Below, piece by piece: positions 14,197 through 22,260 of a DNA stretch of 64,000 bases. This stretch comes from a virus. Each line of letters opens with the position of its first letter. Position 1 is the first letter of the stretch. The stretch lies in IMG/VR virus record IMGVR_UViG_3300007734_000761, positions 1-64,000 of that record; one strand, given 5' to 3'. Under the pieces are notes generated by a model. It did not search any database, had not been told where the DNA came from, and saw only the letters and a program-made list of their open reading frames with translations. Both the position numbers and the translations under genes were made by a program.

Positions 14197-14924
14197 AGTC
14201 CTTTCATTAACTTAGGTAAAATTTCAGTTCTAAATTTAGCTCTAATTCCATTTAAGCCTTGAACTGTAGGTGTTTTACCAGTTATTTGTCCAATAATTTT
14301 ACCTACCTCAGCAGCTGTCAATTCTTGGTATCTAGGATCTGTTGTCCATTTTAAAGCATATTTGTGAACTGGATTTTTAATTCCGGTTTCTAATTGTTTT
14401 AATCGTTTTTGAAACACTTCATTGTCCATCATTCCGTCAATGCGTTCTTGAGCTCCCATTTCACCCACAACATCAGCTACAGTTAATGCATCACCTTCTT
14501 TACTTGTTCCAATTGGTTTGTCTAATGAAATTGCTTTTCTTCTTGCTTTTTCTTTACCATAGTTGATAGTAGCATTTCTGATAGCCATTCTAGCATATGC
14601 TCCATATTCATTAGGCTTAGTCCAATCAAATTTTCTACTAGCACGAAGCATGGCTTCACTAGCATAACTAATGAAGTCGTCTACAGGAACACCATTACTA
14701 GCTGCTCCTACTTCTTTATACCATAAAGGCATAAGACGCAAATAACTTGAAATAACTCGTCTTTTTAAGTCTTCTTTAGTTTTGTTATCTACATTAGGAT
14801 CGTTTATTTGTTTTCTTATCGAAACACGTTCTTCACTAGACAATGGATTAAACTCGTCTCCTCTAACAGCCTTAACATATTCGTTCCAAGTAATTTCTAA
14901 TAACAGCTGTTTTAATGTAGTCAT
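14193..14924 (-). CDS. sigma-70-like factor with N-terminal capsid-targeting-like peptide
   Basis: A 243-aa sigma-like protein. Region 2 is recognisable at about residues 55-135 (YLRLMPLWYKEV, then FISYASEAMLRASRKFDW and the YGAYARMAIRNATINYGK segment). A divergent region-4-like helix-turn-helix lies near 195-240 (LTAAEVGKIIG followed by a basic helix). The N-terminus MTTLKQLLLE|I matches the T4 prohead protease rule (L-x-E) at residue 10 and the pattern of four other proteins here. Both a class B and a class C promoter precede it, so late expression is likely. It may be a late sigma factor, or one packaged and injected with the DNA; the latter is inference. Confidence 0.8.
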   Translation of the reverse strand: MTTLKQLLLEITWNEYVKAVRGDEFNPLSSEERVSIRKQINDPNVDNKTKEDLKRRVISSYLRLMPLWYKEVGAASNGVPVDDFISYASEAMLRASRKFDWTKPNEYGAYARMAIRNATINYGKEKARRKAISLDKPIGTSKEGDALTVADVVGEMGAQERIDGMMDNEVFQKRLKQLETGIKNPVHKYALKWTTDPRYQELTAAEVGKIIGQITGKTPTVQGLNGIRAKFRTEILPKLMKGL

Positions 14925-14930
14925 ATATAA

Positions 14931-14940
14931 TATAAATATT
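14931..14940 (-). promoter_or_regulatory. class C promoter motif
   Basis: AATATTTATA on the minus strand, 6-7 nt upstream of the ATG of the sigma-like gene. Confidence 0.6.
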
Positions 14941-14963
14941 AGAAGAGATTTGTTCTCTTATAT

Positions 14964-14992
14964 AATATAATAAATTTATTTTTAAAGTCCAA
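14964..14992 (-). promoter_or_regulatory. class B promoter
   Basis: TTGGAC (14987-14992), 17 bp, TATATT (14964-14969). With the class C motif just downstream, the sigma-like gene has two stacked promoters. Confidence 0.6.
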
Positions 14993-16604
14993 ATCTATTT
15001 CTCTGAGTATTAAAGTTTTGGTTAACCTCCGAAGCAGTAAACGCTTTACCTTGATAAACTTGAACTGTAGATATATCACCCTGGAAATTAGCTGCCCAAC
15101 TTCCTCCTATAATATCAATAGGATTATTATTTCCAGCATTGGTAGGAGAAATAGTAGTATCTAAAACACCATCTACATACATATCCATAGTGTAACCTAC
15201 TTTATTTACCCAAGTAAGCATATGCCAAGCTCCGTTGTTTACAGTTATAGTTCCTTGCCATCCTTTCCAACTATTTATGTTTGAGGGATAAACCCAATAT
15301 ACTATTTTACCTCCATTTATTCCCATCATAGAATAAACCGGACCACCATTTGAGTTAGATAAAACTGAACCAGCTCCTAAACCATTAGCAGCTGTTGTTG
15401 TTTTAACCCAAGCATTTACTGTCCAATTAGAATTTCCATCACCTAATGAAAAACTATAATTAGAATTATCTAATAAAATTCTATCATCAACTCCATCAAA
15501 TGACCAATAACCTCCATTTCCTGAATTATAACTAACTCCGTTTTGAAGAGTACCATTAGTACTACTAGTCATATTGTATGTAGTGGTACCAGTTCTAGGA
15601 TATGATTTTAAATTACCAGCATCCCATAAATGAGTTAAACTACCGGTTACTATAGGAGCTTGAAAATAATTTTGATTAACTTCAGCTTGGGTTAATGCTC
15701 TGTTGTATACTTTAAATACAGCACAGTCCATAGGCATATAATAACCACCATAGCCCCAAGTTGCTATAAACCCATTTCCTCCTGCAAAACTTTTACCACC
15801 TTCTCCACCATATTGTTGACTTAAAGTTTGTAAAATTCCATTAATGTAAATTTTATTATTAGTATAAGAAACATCACTTCTAAATTCAAAAATATAGTGT
15901 GCCCACCTATTAATAACACCTAACGAATTCACTGTAGATTGAGAAATACCATAAACGTCACCCCCACCGGTATTATATCCTATAGTTCCCCCATTGCACC
16001 ATACATCATAAGATGTATTCCACCCACAAAACATTTTTCCACTATACCCATCTCCAATTTTACATAACATTTCAATAGTAGCAATTGTTCCTAAATTAGG
16101 AGCGTAAAAAGGAACATAATCATCTGCTCCGTCAAATACAATAGCTCCGTTTGCATTAAATGTAAGACCATTAGTTAAAGTACCATTATTTGAACCCCCA
16201 CTTACATCATACCAAGTAGTTCCTGTTTTAGGATATGAAGATGCCATACCAGCATTTAAGTTTAATACTAAACCATTAGTTACACTAACAGGAATATCAT
16301 CACTAGAAGCAATAACTATTTTATCTGTTTGAGTAGAAAAGTAATCTAAACAAGCAGCAGCACTACCATATGTTGTTCCAGATATGTGTTTTGTAAAACT
16401 AATTAATGAAGCATCATTTGATGCTACATAAATGCTAGGACCACCAGATGCTTTGTATTGGTATATAACATATCCACCTGAAGGTGGCTCAACAGTAGTA
16501 TAAAAAGTAGATCCGTAGTCAAAGGCACCTGGTCCAATAGCCATGTTACCTTTTCTTAAACTACCTGAAGGAGTAGTTGTGCTGTATTTTACTACTTTAG
16601 GCAT
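14982..16604 (-). CDS. LamG-domain virion/fibre protein, 540 aa
   Basis: The N-terminal about 100 residues (KYSTTTPSGSLRKGNM ... GGPSIYVASNDASLIS) are shared with the 330-aa protein at 16896. Two concanavalin/LamG-like jelly-roll domains follow (about 108-300 and 320-530), each opening with a 'YP.TGTTWYD/N.....NGTL.NG' stretch and a 'FDG.DD' calcium/sugar-site-like motif. The C-terminus EVNQNFNTQRNRFGL is also shared. LamG domains bind carbohydrate, so a receptor-binding fibre or head-fibre role is likely. No signal peptide. Confidence 0.82.
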   Translation of the reverse strand: MPKVVKYSTTTPSGSLRKGNMAIGPGAFDYGSTFYTTVEPPSGGYVIYQYKASGGPSIYVASNDASLISFTKHISGTTYGSAAACLDYFSTQTDKIVIASSDDIPVSVTNGLVLNLNAGMASSYPKTGTTWYDVSGGSNNGTLTNGLTFNANGAIVFDGADDYVPFYAPNLGTIATIEMLCKIGDGYSGKMFCGWNTSYDVWCNGGTIGYNTGGGDVYGISQSTVNSLGVINRWAHYIFEFRSDVSYTNNKIYINGILQTLSQQYGGEGGKSFAGGNGFIATWGYGGYYMPMDCAVFKVYNRALTQAEVNQNYFQAPIVTGSLTHLWDAGNLKSYPRTGTTTYNMTSSTNGTLQNGVSYNSGNGGYWSFDGVDDRILLDNSNYSFSLGDGNSNWTVNAWVKTTTAANGLGAGSVLSNSNGGPVYSMMGINGGKIVYWVYPSNINSWKGWQGTITVNNGAWHMLTWVNKVGYTMDMYVDGVLDTTISPTNAGNNNPIDIIGGSWAANFQGDISTVQVYQGKAFTASEVNQNFNTQRNRFGL

Positions 16605-16605
16605 A

Positions 16606-16884
16606 TTAAGGTCTAGATCCTGACATAGGAGCAGTCCATTCTGGAGTGTCTAAAATAACTAAAAATTCATCATAAGTGTATTCTTGTGATTTAGTAGTCA
16701 AACCAGCTACTGATGATGGTTGAGGCATGTCATACTTAACAAATGTTTTTGTTTCGTCTACTGATTTGCGAACTGTGTTGATGTCTGTTTCAAATACTTG
16801 AGTAAAGTCAATTTGATTAAGTTCTGTTACGTTAAAAATAACAAAACGTCTGTCGGGGTATTCTTGTTGAATTAATGATGCCAT
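16606..16884 (-). CDS. hypothetical protein between fibre genes, 92 aa
   Basis: A small alpha/beta protein (RRFVIFNVTELNQIDFTQVF) between the two LamG genes with a class C motif upstream. Small genes at this position often encode fibre partners or assembly chaperones, but nothing in the sequence proves it. Confidence 0.72.
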   Translation of the reverse strand: MASLIQQEYPDRRFVIFNVTELNQIDFTQVFETDINTVRKSVDETKTFVKYDMPQPSSVAGLTTKSQEYTYDEFLVILDTPEWTAPMSGSRP

Positions 16885-16887
16885 ATA

Positions 16888-16897
16888 TATAAATATT
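16888..16897 (-). promoter_or_regulatory. class C promoter motif
   Basis: AATATTTATA on the minus strand, 3-4 nt from the ATG at 16884, overlapping the 3' end of the next LamG gene. Confidence 0.6.
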
Positions 16898-17888
16898 AAA
16901 GTCCAAAGCGACCTTTTTGAGCGTTGTAGTTTTGGGTAATTTCTGATTGTGATAATACCCTATTATACATTTGAAAACTATAAACATTTCCATCTAACGG
17001 ATAATATGTGCCTCCAATTTGTAAACCTGTTAGATTACCCAATCCAGCACTTCCTCCTTCTATTGTTGTTAATAAATTACCATTTTTGTAAAACTTTATA
17101 TTTCCACTTGATAAACCGTTTCCATTATAGGTCATTGTAAAATGAAAAATCTGATTTGTAGGAAATTCACTAGTAGTTTGGGTAAAGTTCGTTTGGACTG
17201 CAGTGCTATTTTTTATAAAATACCAATAACTTTTTTGATCAGTATAAAATACATTTGTAACAATATAATGTGAACTATTGGATGAATTTAAATTAACTAA
17301 ACATTTATCACCAAGAGTATCGAGTTTCATCCATGAACTAAAGGACCAAGCTCTTGTTGACCAATCAATATTACCAAATGGGGAGGTTACTTGAACGTAA
17401 TCATCTACCCCATCAAACACAATTGAACCACTATTAGTAGAGTTAAATGTGGGTCCATTAGTTAATGTTCCATTATTAGAATTTCCACTTAAATCATACC
17501 AAGTAGTTCCTGTAGTTGGATATGAAGGATCGAACCCAGCATCCACATTTAACACTAAACCATTAGTTACAATTCCCTCATAATTAAAATTAACAACTAT
17601 TTTGTCTGTTTGAGTAGCAAAATAAGCTAAACATTGAGCAGCAGTAGTATAATTAGCTCCTGCTATTTGATTAGTTATACTAATTAATTGTGTATCGTTA
17701 GCAGGACAATAAATGCTTGGTCCACCACTAGCTTTATTTAAATAAATTGTGTAACCACCTGCTGGAGGATTAATTCCTGTGTAAAAAGCATTTCCTGTAT
17801 CAGCAGTATTATTGCTGATTAACATGTTGCCTTTTCTAAGACAACCTGCTTCAGTAGCTCCTGTTGAGTATTTTATTCCGTTAGGCAT
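16896..17888 (-). CDS. LamG-domain virion/fibre protein, 330 aa
   Basis: A paralogue of 14982-16604 with a single LamG-like domain. It shares the N-terminal module (LRKGNMLIS..., GGPSIYCPANDTQLIS, AAQCLAYFATQTDKIV) and the C-terminal NQNYNAQKGRFGL. The lectin-like domain (about residues 112-320) has the TGTTWYDLSGNSNNGTL opening and FDGVDDYVQ. Probably an adhesin or fibre subunit, made by duplication and domain loss or gain. Confidence 0.82.
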   Translation of the reverse strand: MPNGIKYSTGATEAGCLRKGNMLISNNTADTGNAFYTGINPPAGGYTIYLNKASGGPSIYCPANDTQLISITNQIAGANYTTAAQCLAYFATQTDKIVVNFNYEGIVTNGLVLNVDAGFDPSYPTTGTTWYDLSGNSNNGTLTNGPTFNSTNSGSIVFDGVDDYVQVTSPFGNIDWSTRAWSFSSWMKLDTLGDKCLVNLNSSNSSHYIVTNVFYTDQKSYWYFIKNSTAVQTNFTQTTSEFPTNQIFHFTMTYNGNGLSSGNIKFYKNGNLLTTIEGGSAGLGNLTGLQIGGTYYPLDGNVYSFQMYNRVLSQSEITQNYNAQKGRFGL

Positions 17889-17895
17889 TATATAA

Positions 17896-17904
17896 TATAA
17901 ATAT
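17896..17904 (-). promoter_or_regulatory. class C promoter motif
   Basis: ATATTTATA on the minus strand, 7-8 nt upstream of the ATG at 17888. Confidence 0.6.
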
Positions 17905-17934
17905 AAGACACAAGAAGGAGCATACGCTCCTTCA
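17905..17934 (-). terminator. hairpin terminator
   Basis: Perfect 8-bp stem GAAGGAGC (914-921) and GCTCCTTC (926-933) with a 4-nt loop, between the secreted protein gene and the LamG gene. On the minus strand a moderately T-rich tail follows. Confidence 0.65.
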
Positions 17935-17958
17935 AGTTGACTTATACATTGTAATTTA

Positions 17959-18804
17959 TTATTTTTTAATTATTTTTTTACTTGTTCCATCACTGTAAAT
18001 ATAAATCACCAATTCCTCCTCTTTAACGTTATAAACACGTCTACCCATCATATCATACATTGCAACTAATTTAGGTTCAGGACGAGTTAAATTAACCACA
18101 TTAGATGTTGGTCCTGATTTACACACATCCAAACGTCTAAACATGAAAGTATCTTGTTTAATACACTTATTCCACCATTGTGCAATCATTAATACACGAC
18201 CTGTATCTTTAAACGTAAAATCAGCAAGTCTAGTTTGAGTATAACCTAAAAAGTCATCATCCGGAAAATCGTATTCCATACCAATTTGGTAGTCAGTCAA
18301 ACCGTCCCATTCTTTTTGTGACATAGTATCCATCCAAGGACCTTTATAGAACATCAAGTAATATTCCATACAAGTATCTTTCAAGGGCATGTTTTTAATA
18401 TAGTTCATTTCAAACAAATATCTTTTACAATCAGTTGGTTTTACTTGCCAACCCAATCCAGCACCGGGAAACTGAACGATTTCGATTGGACGATAAAGTG
18501 CCGTATCACACTTCAAACATTTATTCCATACTTTCAAATACAATTTGTATTTACCTTTAACATTAAATTGTACCTCAACAATACCCCTAAAATCCTGAAC
18601 TGTATCAGTTTTCTTAGTTTGAAAATCATACACCATAAACAAATAATCCACACAGGTGTCATCTAATACTTGTCCACTTACATACCACTTGTAGTAATTA
18701 CGTTCATTCCATTGTTGGAGTTTCAATGTGCTCCAATCACATTTTGCGTTCAAACCCAATACTGTCGATAGGGTGAAAAAAAGAATCATTAGTTGTTTTT
18801 TCAT
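17959..18804 (-). CDS. secreted protein with duplicated PKD-like module and T9SS-like C-terminus
   Basis: A 281-aa protein. The signal peptide covers about residues 1-20. Two similar modules follow, each with DTC-x-[DE]-Y...., a DT pair and WNKC-x-K-x-DT near the end, suggesting a duplicated disulfide-bearing beta-sandwich. The C-terminus (LVAMYDMMGRRVYNVKEEELVIYIYSD, then KKIIKK) resembles a type A T9SS sorting domain: D-x-x-GR-x-V, a Y-x-Y strand and a basic tail. It is probably exported to the cell surface of a Bacteroidota host. Function unknown. Confidence 0.72.
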   Translation of the reverse strand: MKKQLMILFFTLSTVLGLNAKCDWSTLKLQQWNERNYYKWYVSGQVLDDTCVDYLFMVYDFQTKKTDTVQDFRGIVEVQFNVKGKYKLYLKVWNKCLKCDTALYRPIEIVQFPGAGLGWQVKPTDCKRYLFEMNYIKNMPLKDTCMEYYLMFYKGPWMDTMSQKEWDGLTDYQIGMEYDFPDDDFLGYTQTRLADFTFKDTGRVLMIAQWWNKCIKQDTFMFRRLDVCKSGPTSNVVNLTRPEPKLVAMYDMMGRRVYNVKEEELVIYIYSDGTSKKIIKK

Positions 18805-18844
18805 ATTGATTTTTTATTGTTTTATTTGTTATTGATACAGTAAT

Positions 18845-18853
18845 TATAAATAT
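18845..18853 (-). promoter_or_regulatory. class C promoter motif
   Basis: ATATTTATA on the minus strand, about 40 nt upstream of the secreted protein gene. This is the longest leader seen for this class. Confidence 0.5.
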
Positions 18854-18894
18854 CAAAATTAGTAATATGCTATACGGATTTAGTTTCATAAAAT

Positions 18895-19032
18895 TTAAGT
18901 AAAAAGCCACCCATATAAAGTCCAGTTATCATTTTCTTCACTTTCATTAAAAACATAAGTAAAACTTCTCATGTGAAATCCCATGATTTCACTATCATTC
19001 CATTTTATATAACTATACATATAACTTCTCAT
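18895..19032 (-). CDS. array microprotein, 45 aa (cluster 2)
   Basis: Shows the family pattern: SYIKWNDSEIMGFHM, then SFTYVF, ending WTLYGWLFT. Its ATG lies 1 nt beyond the stop of the next gene upstream. No known family. Confidence 0.6.
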   Translation of the reverse strand: MRSYMYSYIKWNDSEIMGFHMRSFTYVFNESEENDNWTLYGWLFT

Positions 19033-19033
19033 A

Positions 19034-19195
19034 TTATTTTATATCTTCATTAAAAAACCATTGATAGTATGTCCACTTATATGATGGGGGGTTTTTGTGA
19101 AATCTTATAATTGTGCCTTTCATGTCATAGCTATAGAAAGTGCCATCACTCCACCTCATGTATTCACGCATGTCCATTATTCTAAAACTATTCAT
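19034..19195 (-). CDS. array microprotein, 53 aa (cluster 2)
   Basis: The longest member. It has MDMREYMRWSDGTFYSYDM, then TIIRFHKNPP and WTYYQWFFNE. The MDM-x-REY segment also occurs in the 46-aa member of cluster 1, linking the two arrays. The start overlaps the end of the gene upstream. Confidence 0.62.
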   Translation of the reverse strand: MNSFRIMDMREYMRWSDGTFYSYDMKGTIIRFHKNPPSYKWTYYQWFFNEDIK

Positions 19196-19319
19196 ATAAC
19201 CATAAATTAATAGTTTGACCTTTGTTGCCTTCTTTAAATGCTTTAATTGTTGATATTATTCCCCAACCCCAACCAACTGTAGAATTCCAACTAGTGTAAA
19301 GTTCCATTTTAGTTGTCAT
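19188..19319 (-). CDS. array microprotein, 43 aa (cluster 2)
   Basis: Has LYTSWNSTVGWGWGIISTIKAF and ends LWLYE. It overlaps neighbours on both sides by 8-11 nt, as expected for a translationally coupled chain. Confidence 0.6.
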   Translation of the reverse strand: MTTKMELYTSWNSTVGWGWGIISTIKAFKEGNKGQTINLWLYE

Positions 19320-19461
19320 ATAACCATTCATAAAAACTAATCCAATCTATAGGAAAATTAATGTGAAATGAAGTAATTGTATCATACATACTGTATCCAT
19401 AGCTTTTACTACTATTCCACGCTGAATATTCTCTTATTTGACTTTTTCCAAAACTACTCAT
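19309..19461 (-). CDS. array microprotein, 50 aa (cluster 2)
   Basis: The clearest match to the family pattern: QIREYSAWNSSKSYGYSMYD, then TITSFH and a terminal FYEWLYDN. It overlaps both neighbours. Confidence 0.62.
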   Translation of the reverse strand: MSSFGKSQIREYSAWNSSKSYGYSMYDTITSFHINFPIDWISFYEWLYDN

Positions 19462-19570
19462 ATAACCATTCTCTTAAATCCCAATAAACTTTATATTCAT
19501 CATAATTGAATTCACGAACAAAATCCCACATAGAATAACTTCCTGCACCATTCCAATTACTATAAGTCAA
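19454..19570 (-). CDS. array microprotein, about 38 aa, non-ATG start (cluster 2)
   Basis: Contains TYSNWNGAGSYSMWDFVREF and ends LREWLYE. The family similarity extends upstream of the only in-frame ATG (at 19531), so a TTG start at 19570 is more likely, or the gene has lost its start. Moderate confidence. Confidence 0.45.
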   Translation of the reverse strand: MTYSNWNGAGSYSMWDFVREFNYDEYKVYWDLREWLYE

Positions 19571-19593
19571 TATGTGAATATGTGGTGGTTTTT

Positions 19594-19671
19594 TCAAAAT
19601 CTTTTTTTATCTGTTATCCAATTTACTGAGTATACTGCACATCCATCTTCATACACGGCCCATCTCAACAT
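19594..19671 (-). pseudogene. degenerate array microprotein (cluster 2)
   Basis: A 25-codon frame with LRWAVYEDGCAVYSV, the family's N-terminal half. It stops early, and a second ATG at 19681 is in another frame. Together these look like a frameshifted, decaying member at the upstream edge of the array. Confidence 0.4.
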
Positions 19672-19690
19672 TTTCAGCCATAATTTTTCT

Positions 19691-19981
19691 TTATTTTCCT
19701 TGTAATTCGTAGTCAAAATAATATCCTAAATAATTTGTTCTTACAATTTTAGATATAATGTAATCTGGGTGTTCCTTTAACATACATTGAAGACCATCAT
19801 CATACCAAAAACCTTTGTCTATAAAAAACAATGAACTATTCTTTACTATACTTTCCATATAGTACTTAGTTTGGCTACTCCAAGGTGAAGTTCTTGAATT
19901 GATATTATTGTCAAGATCCCAACCACGCAGTGCGTCTTGTGGAGAATAGCCAAACTGAGTCCAATATCTCTTTTTAGTCAT
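19691..19981 (-). CDS. hypothetical protein, 96 aa
   Basis: Rich in aromatic residues (KRYWTQFGY, TKYYMESIV, GFWYDDGLQ). It heads the second microprotein array but does not clearly share its pattern. It overlaps the stop of the gene at 19974-20468. Function unknown. Confidence 0.7.
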   Translation of the reverse strand: MTKKRYWTQFGYSPQDALRGWDLDNNINSRTSPWSSQTKYYMESIVKNSSLFFIDKGFWYDDGLQCMLKEHPDYIISKIVRTNYLGYYFDYELQGK

Positions 19982-20468
19982 TCATTTGATATTCAATGCC
20001 CAACAAATCAGCTACTCGTTTGTTGATTTCATGAATTTCAACTTCAATTAGTTCTTTGCGTTCGTCAGTGCAATTATCATCTAACCATTCTTCAGCTAAA
20101 TACTTACGAGCAACAAAGTTTTTTTCAATCAAAGCTGCTACTTTGACGTCCATCCAATGAACAATGTCATTGCCTTCTTTTGTTTTACCTAACTCAACTT
20201 TAGTTTCATGAGTAAGAAATTCTTCTTCCTCAAGGTAAACAAAGAAATCTACTACTTCTTTCATAGTCTCAGCATCCATTTCATACCAATCCATAATGTT
20301 TGCTTGACTCAACGTTTGAACTTGTTTCATAGTTTCTTTATCGTCCAAGTTACAGTTTTTCAACATTTGAATTCCCATTTTACTGGCTTGTTTGTCTTTA
20401 CTCAAAATCATTGATTTGAGTGTTTGAATTGACTCACTGTCAAATGTATGTACATTTTTCCTTTTCAT
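19974..20468 (-). CDS. hypothetical helical protein, 164 aa
   Basis: All-helical, acidic protein. Residues 11-45 (LKSMILSKDKQASKMGIQML) match a segment of the 331-aa protein at 5032-6027 in spacing and several residues (K-x-GI-x-ML, then N-x-x-L-x-D). It may be a shared helical-repeat module. It has a class B promoter and AAAAGGTT before ATG. Confidence 0.72.
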   Translation of the reverse strand: MKRKNVHTFDSESIQTLKSMILSKDKQASKMGIQMLKNCNLDDKETMKQVQTLSQANIMDWYEMDAETMKEVVDFFVYLEEEEFLTHETKVELGKTKEGNDIVHWMDVKVAALIEKNFVARKYLAEEWLDDNCTDERKELIEVEIHEINKRVADLLGIEYQMND

Positions 20469-20484
20469 AACCTTTTACAGTAAT

Positions 20485-20513
20485 ATTATAATAAAACTTT
20501 TTTAAAAAGCCAA
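20485..20513 (-). promoter_or_regulatory. class B promoter
   Basis: TTGGCT (20508-20513), 17 bp, TATAAT (20485-20490), upstream of the gene at 19974-20468. Confidence 0.7.
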
Positions 20514-20516
20514 ATT

Positions 20517-21422
20517 TTACAAAAAATCTTTTTTATATTTCATAACAGCCAACTCCTTTGCTTTACATTCCATCATTACATCTACATCTAAACCATAAGT
20601 CTCACACTTGTTGAGATAATAATCACTATGTGCTTGCATTTTAACTTTTAGTCCTTCATTTAGGGCTTTAGATTCACTGTAGTGAACAATGGGTTTAATG
20701 TCACCCCATGTTGATACAGCGAGTCGTAGTGCTTCTTCTTCGGATTGGCCGCCTGTACAAAATTTATGATGGTGGTAGTCGAATACGATTGGTATGTTCG
20801 CATTTTTGAATATTCCTTCGAATAGTTCTTTAGTTGAGTACATATTCCCTTTGTCGTCGTTTTCGATGGTAAGTCTACTTTTAATTGCATCTGGTAAATT
20901 GTTGAAATTCTTTAGAAATGTTTTAATGGCTTGTTGTTTATCACCATACGTTGCGCCCATATGTATGTTGATTTTATTGTAATGTGTTCGACTCAAACCC
21001 ATTAAGTCCATAATGTCACTGTGCATTTGTAAGTCACTTACACTATTATCAATAACAGACTGATGAGGACTAGTAAGAATACAATATTGGCCTGGATGCA
21101 TTGTAAGTCTCATTCCATGTTTTGTAGCAAATTCACCACAACGAGCTAAAACATCTTTAATTTCATTAAAATCTTTAAAACTAAACCAATCAACTTTATT
21201 TCCCCAAGGAATCATATTGCTAGACATTCGAAATACAAGAATGTCATTTTCATAGTTCCAGTGAAGATATTTTTCAAGATCTCTAATATTTTGAACAGCG
21301 AGTTCACTACAATATTCTAAACCTTTTTTGTCTAGAGTTGCTTTCTTTAAACTTCTGTTTGTTGTAACACCTTCTTTTTTGAGTGTTTCATTAATGCAAG
21401 CGTAACCATAATTTTTATTCAT
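20517..21422 (-). CDS. uvsE: UV damage endonuclease (UvdE/UvsE)
   Basis: A 301-aa TIM-barrel nuclease that nicks DNA 5' of UV photoproducts and abasic sites. Hallmarks seen are the N-terminal GYACIN start, FRMSSNMIPWG, the MHPGQY metal-ligand strand, INIHMGATYGDK, the IENDD strand and FDYHHHKFC near the C-terminus, and a late histidine in IVHYSES. Full length for the family. It probably protects phage or host DNA from light, fitting a surface-water environment. Confidence 0.93.
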   Translation of the reverse strand: MNKNYGYACINETLKKEGVTTNRSLKKATLDKKGLEYCSELAVQNIRDLEKYLHWNYENDILVFRMSSNMIPWGNKVDWFSFKDFNEIKDVLARCGEFATKHGMRLTMHPGQYCILTSPHQSVIDNSVSDLQMHSDIMDLMGLSRTHYNKINIHMGATYGDKQQAIKTFLKNFNNLPDAIKSRLTIENDDKGNMYSTKELFEGIFKNANIPIVFDYHHHKFCTGGQSEEEALRLAVSTWGDIKPIVHYSESKALNEGLKVKMQAHSDYYLNKCETYGLDVDVMMECKAKELAVMKYKKDFL

Positions 21423-21427
21423 AACTT

Positions 21428-21892
21428 TTATTTATATTGTAATAAGAGACATTTTGAACTACAATAAAGAGGATGTTTAGGAGATCCATCTTTATTTATT
21501 TTCAATGCTTTACTGTTGGGAAACATGTTTATTAATTGTTGGTCTCTGCCTGTTTTTTTCATAATATCAAAACTACCCCAAGCAAACACTACGTCTTCAC
21601 ATTTATTTTTTACTTCTAATAGTGCTTGATCATTAATATCGTTGTTAGTTAAATCAGTAAGTTGTTTAGGATCAGTTGCCATAAATGGAAAACTGTTCAT
21701 CATGTAAAAACCACCATAACCGTTTTGTTTAGCAATTTTACCTACATTGTTTACAGTATTATCGTCTTTTACTTCATCAGCTGTAGATGGATTTAAACCA
21801 ATAAACATTACTAAAGGCAGAGTATCATCCCATATTCTCCACAGTTTATATCTGTATTTTCTACAGGGTGAAAACTCTGCTCCTTTATTCAT
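21428..21892 (-). CDS. DUF1643 family protein, 154 aa
   Basis: Matches the DUF1643 pattern: a YRYKLWRIWD strand, FIGLNPSTAD, a D-x-T-V-N-N helix, then GGFYMMNSFPFMATDP and FAWGSFD. The family is common in phages and bacteria, and its function is not established. It overlaps the DUF2452 gene by 4 nt. Confidence 0.85.
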   Translation of the reverse strand: MNKGAEFSPCRKYRYKLWRIWDDTLPLVMFIGLNPSTADEVKDDNTVNNVGKIAKQNGYGGFYMMNSFPFMATDPKQLTDLTNNDINDQALLEVKNKCEDVVFAWGSFDIMKKTGRDQQLINMFPNSKALKINKDGSPKHPLYCSSKCLLLQYK

Positions 21893-22260
21893 ATTTTATT
21901 CCATTTATTATTTGAGTCTAAAACAAAACTTCCTACACATTCATATTGCCACTCATTTGGATTTACCATTGATAAAAATATATTACCATCTCTACCAACA
22001 TATAAATGATACTTTTGGCCTATAACTGGTTCAAAACTAAACTTAGCATTATATACTAATTCATTCCATTTATATTCATCAACTAATTTTTGATATTCTT
22101 CTTTTAATTCATTAAAACGTTTTTGTAGCTGATGATTTACTTTTATTGAATTAACGGTTTTCCAAGCTGTAGTGTCTTCTACCCTTATAGCAGGTGCACT
22201 TACGTTTGTTCCATAAGGTAACAACCCTGGGTTATCTGCTACATTATCGGGTTTATTCAT
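21889..22260 (-). CDS. DUF2452 family protein, 123 aa
   Basis: NPGLLPYGTNVSAPAI near the N-terminus, a long central helix (RFNELKEEYQKLVDEYKWNELVYNA), then FEPVIGQKYHLY and a final GSFVLDSNNKW. I recognise this as the DUF2452 pattern, known mainly from Bacteroidota. Function unknown; a useful host marker. Confidence 0.75.
   Translation of the reverse strand: MNKPDNVADNPGLLPYGTNVSAPAIRVEDTTAWKTVNSIKVNHQLQKRFNELKEEYQKLVDEYKWNELVYNAKFSFEPVIGQKYHLYVGRDGNIFLSMVNPNEWQYECVGSFVLDSNNKWNKI

Noticed and set aside
14982-17888. Possible diversity-generating retroelement acting on fibre genes
   Set aside because: No reverse transcriptase gene and no template-repeat pair were seen near the LamG genes; their similarity is ordinary paralogy.
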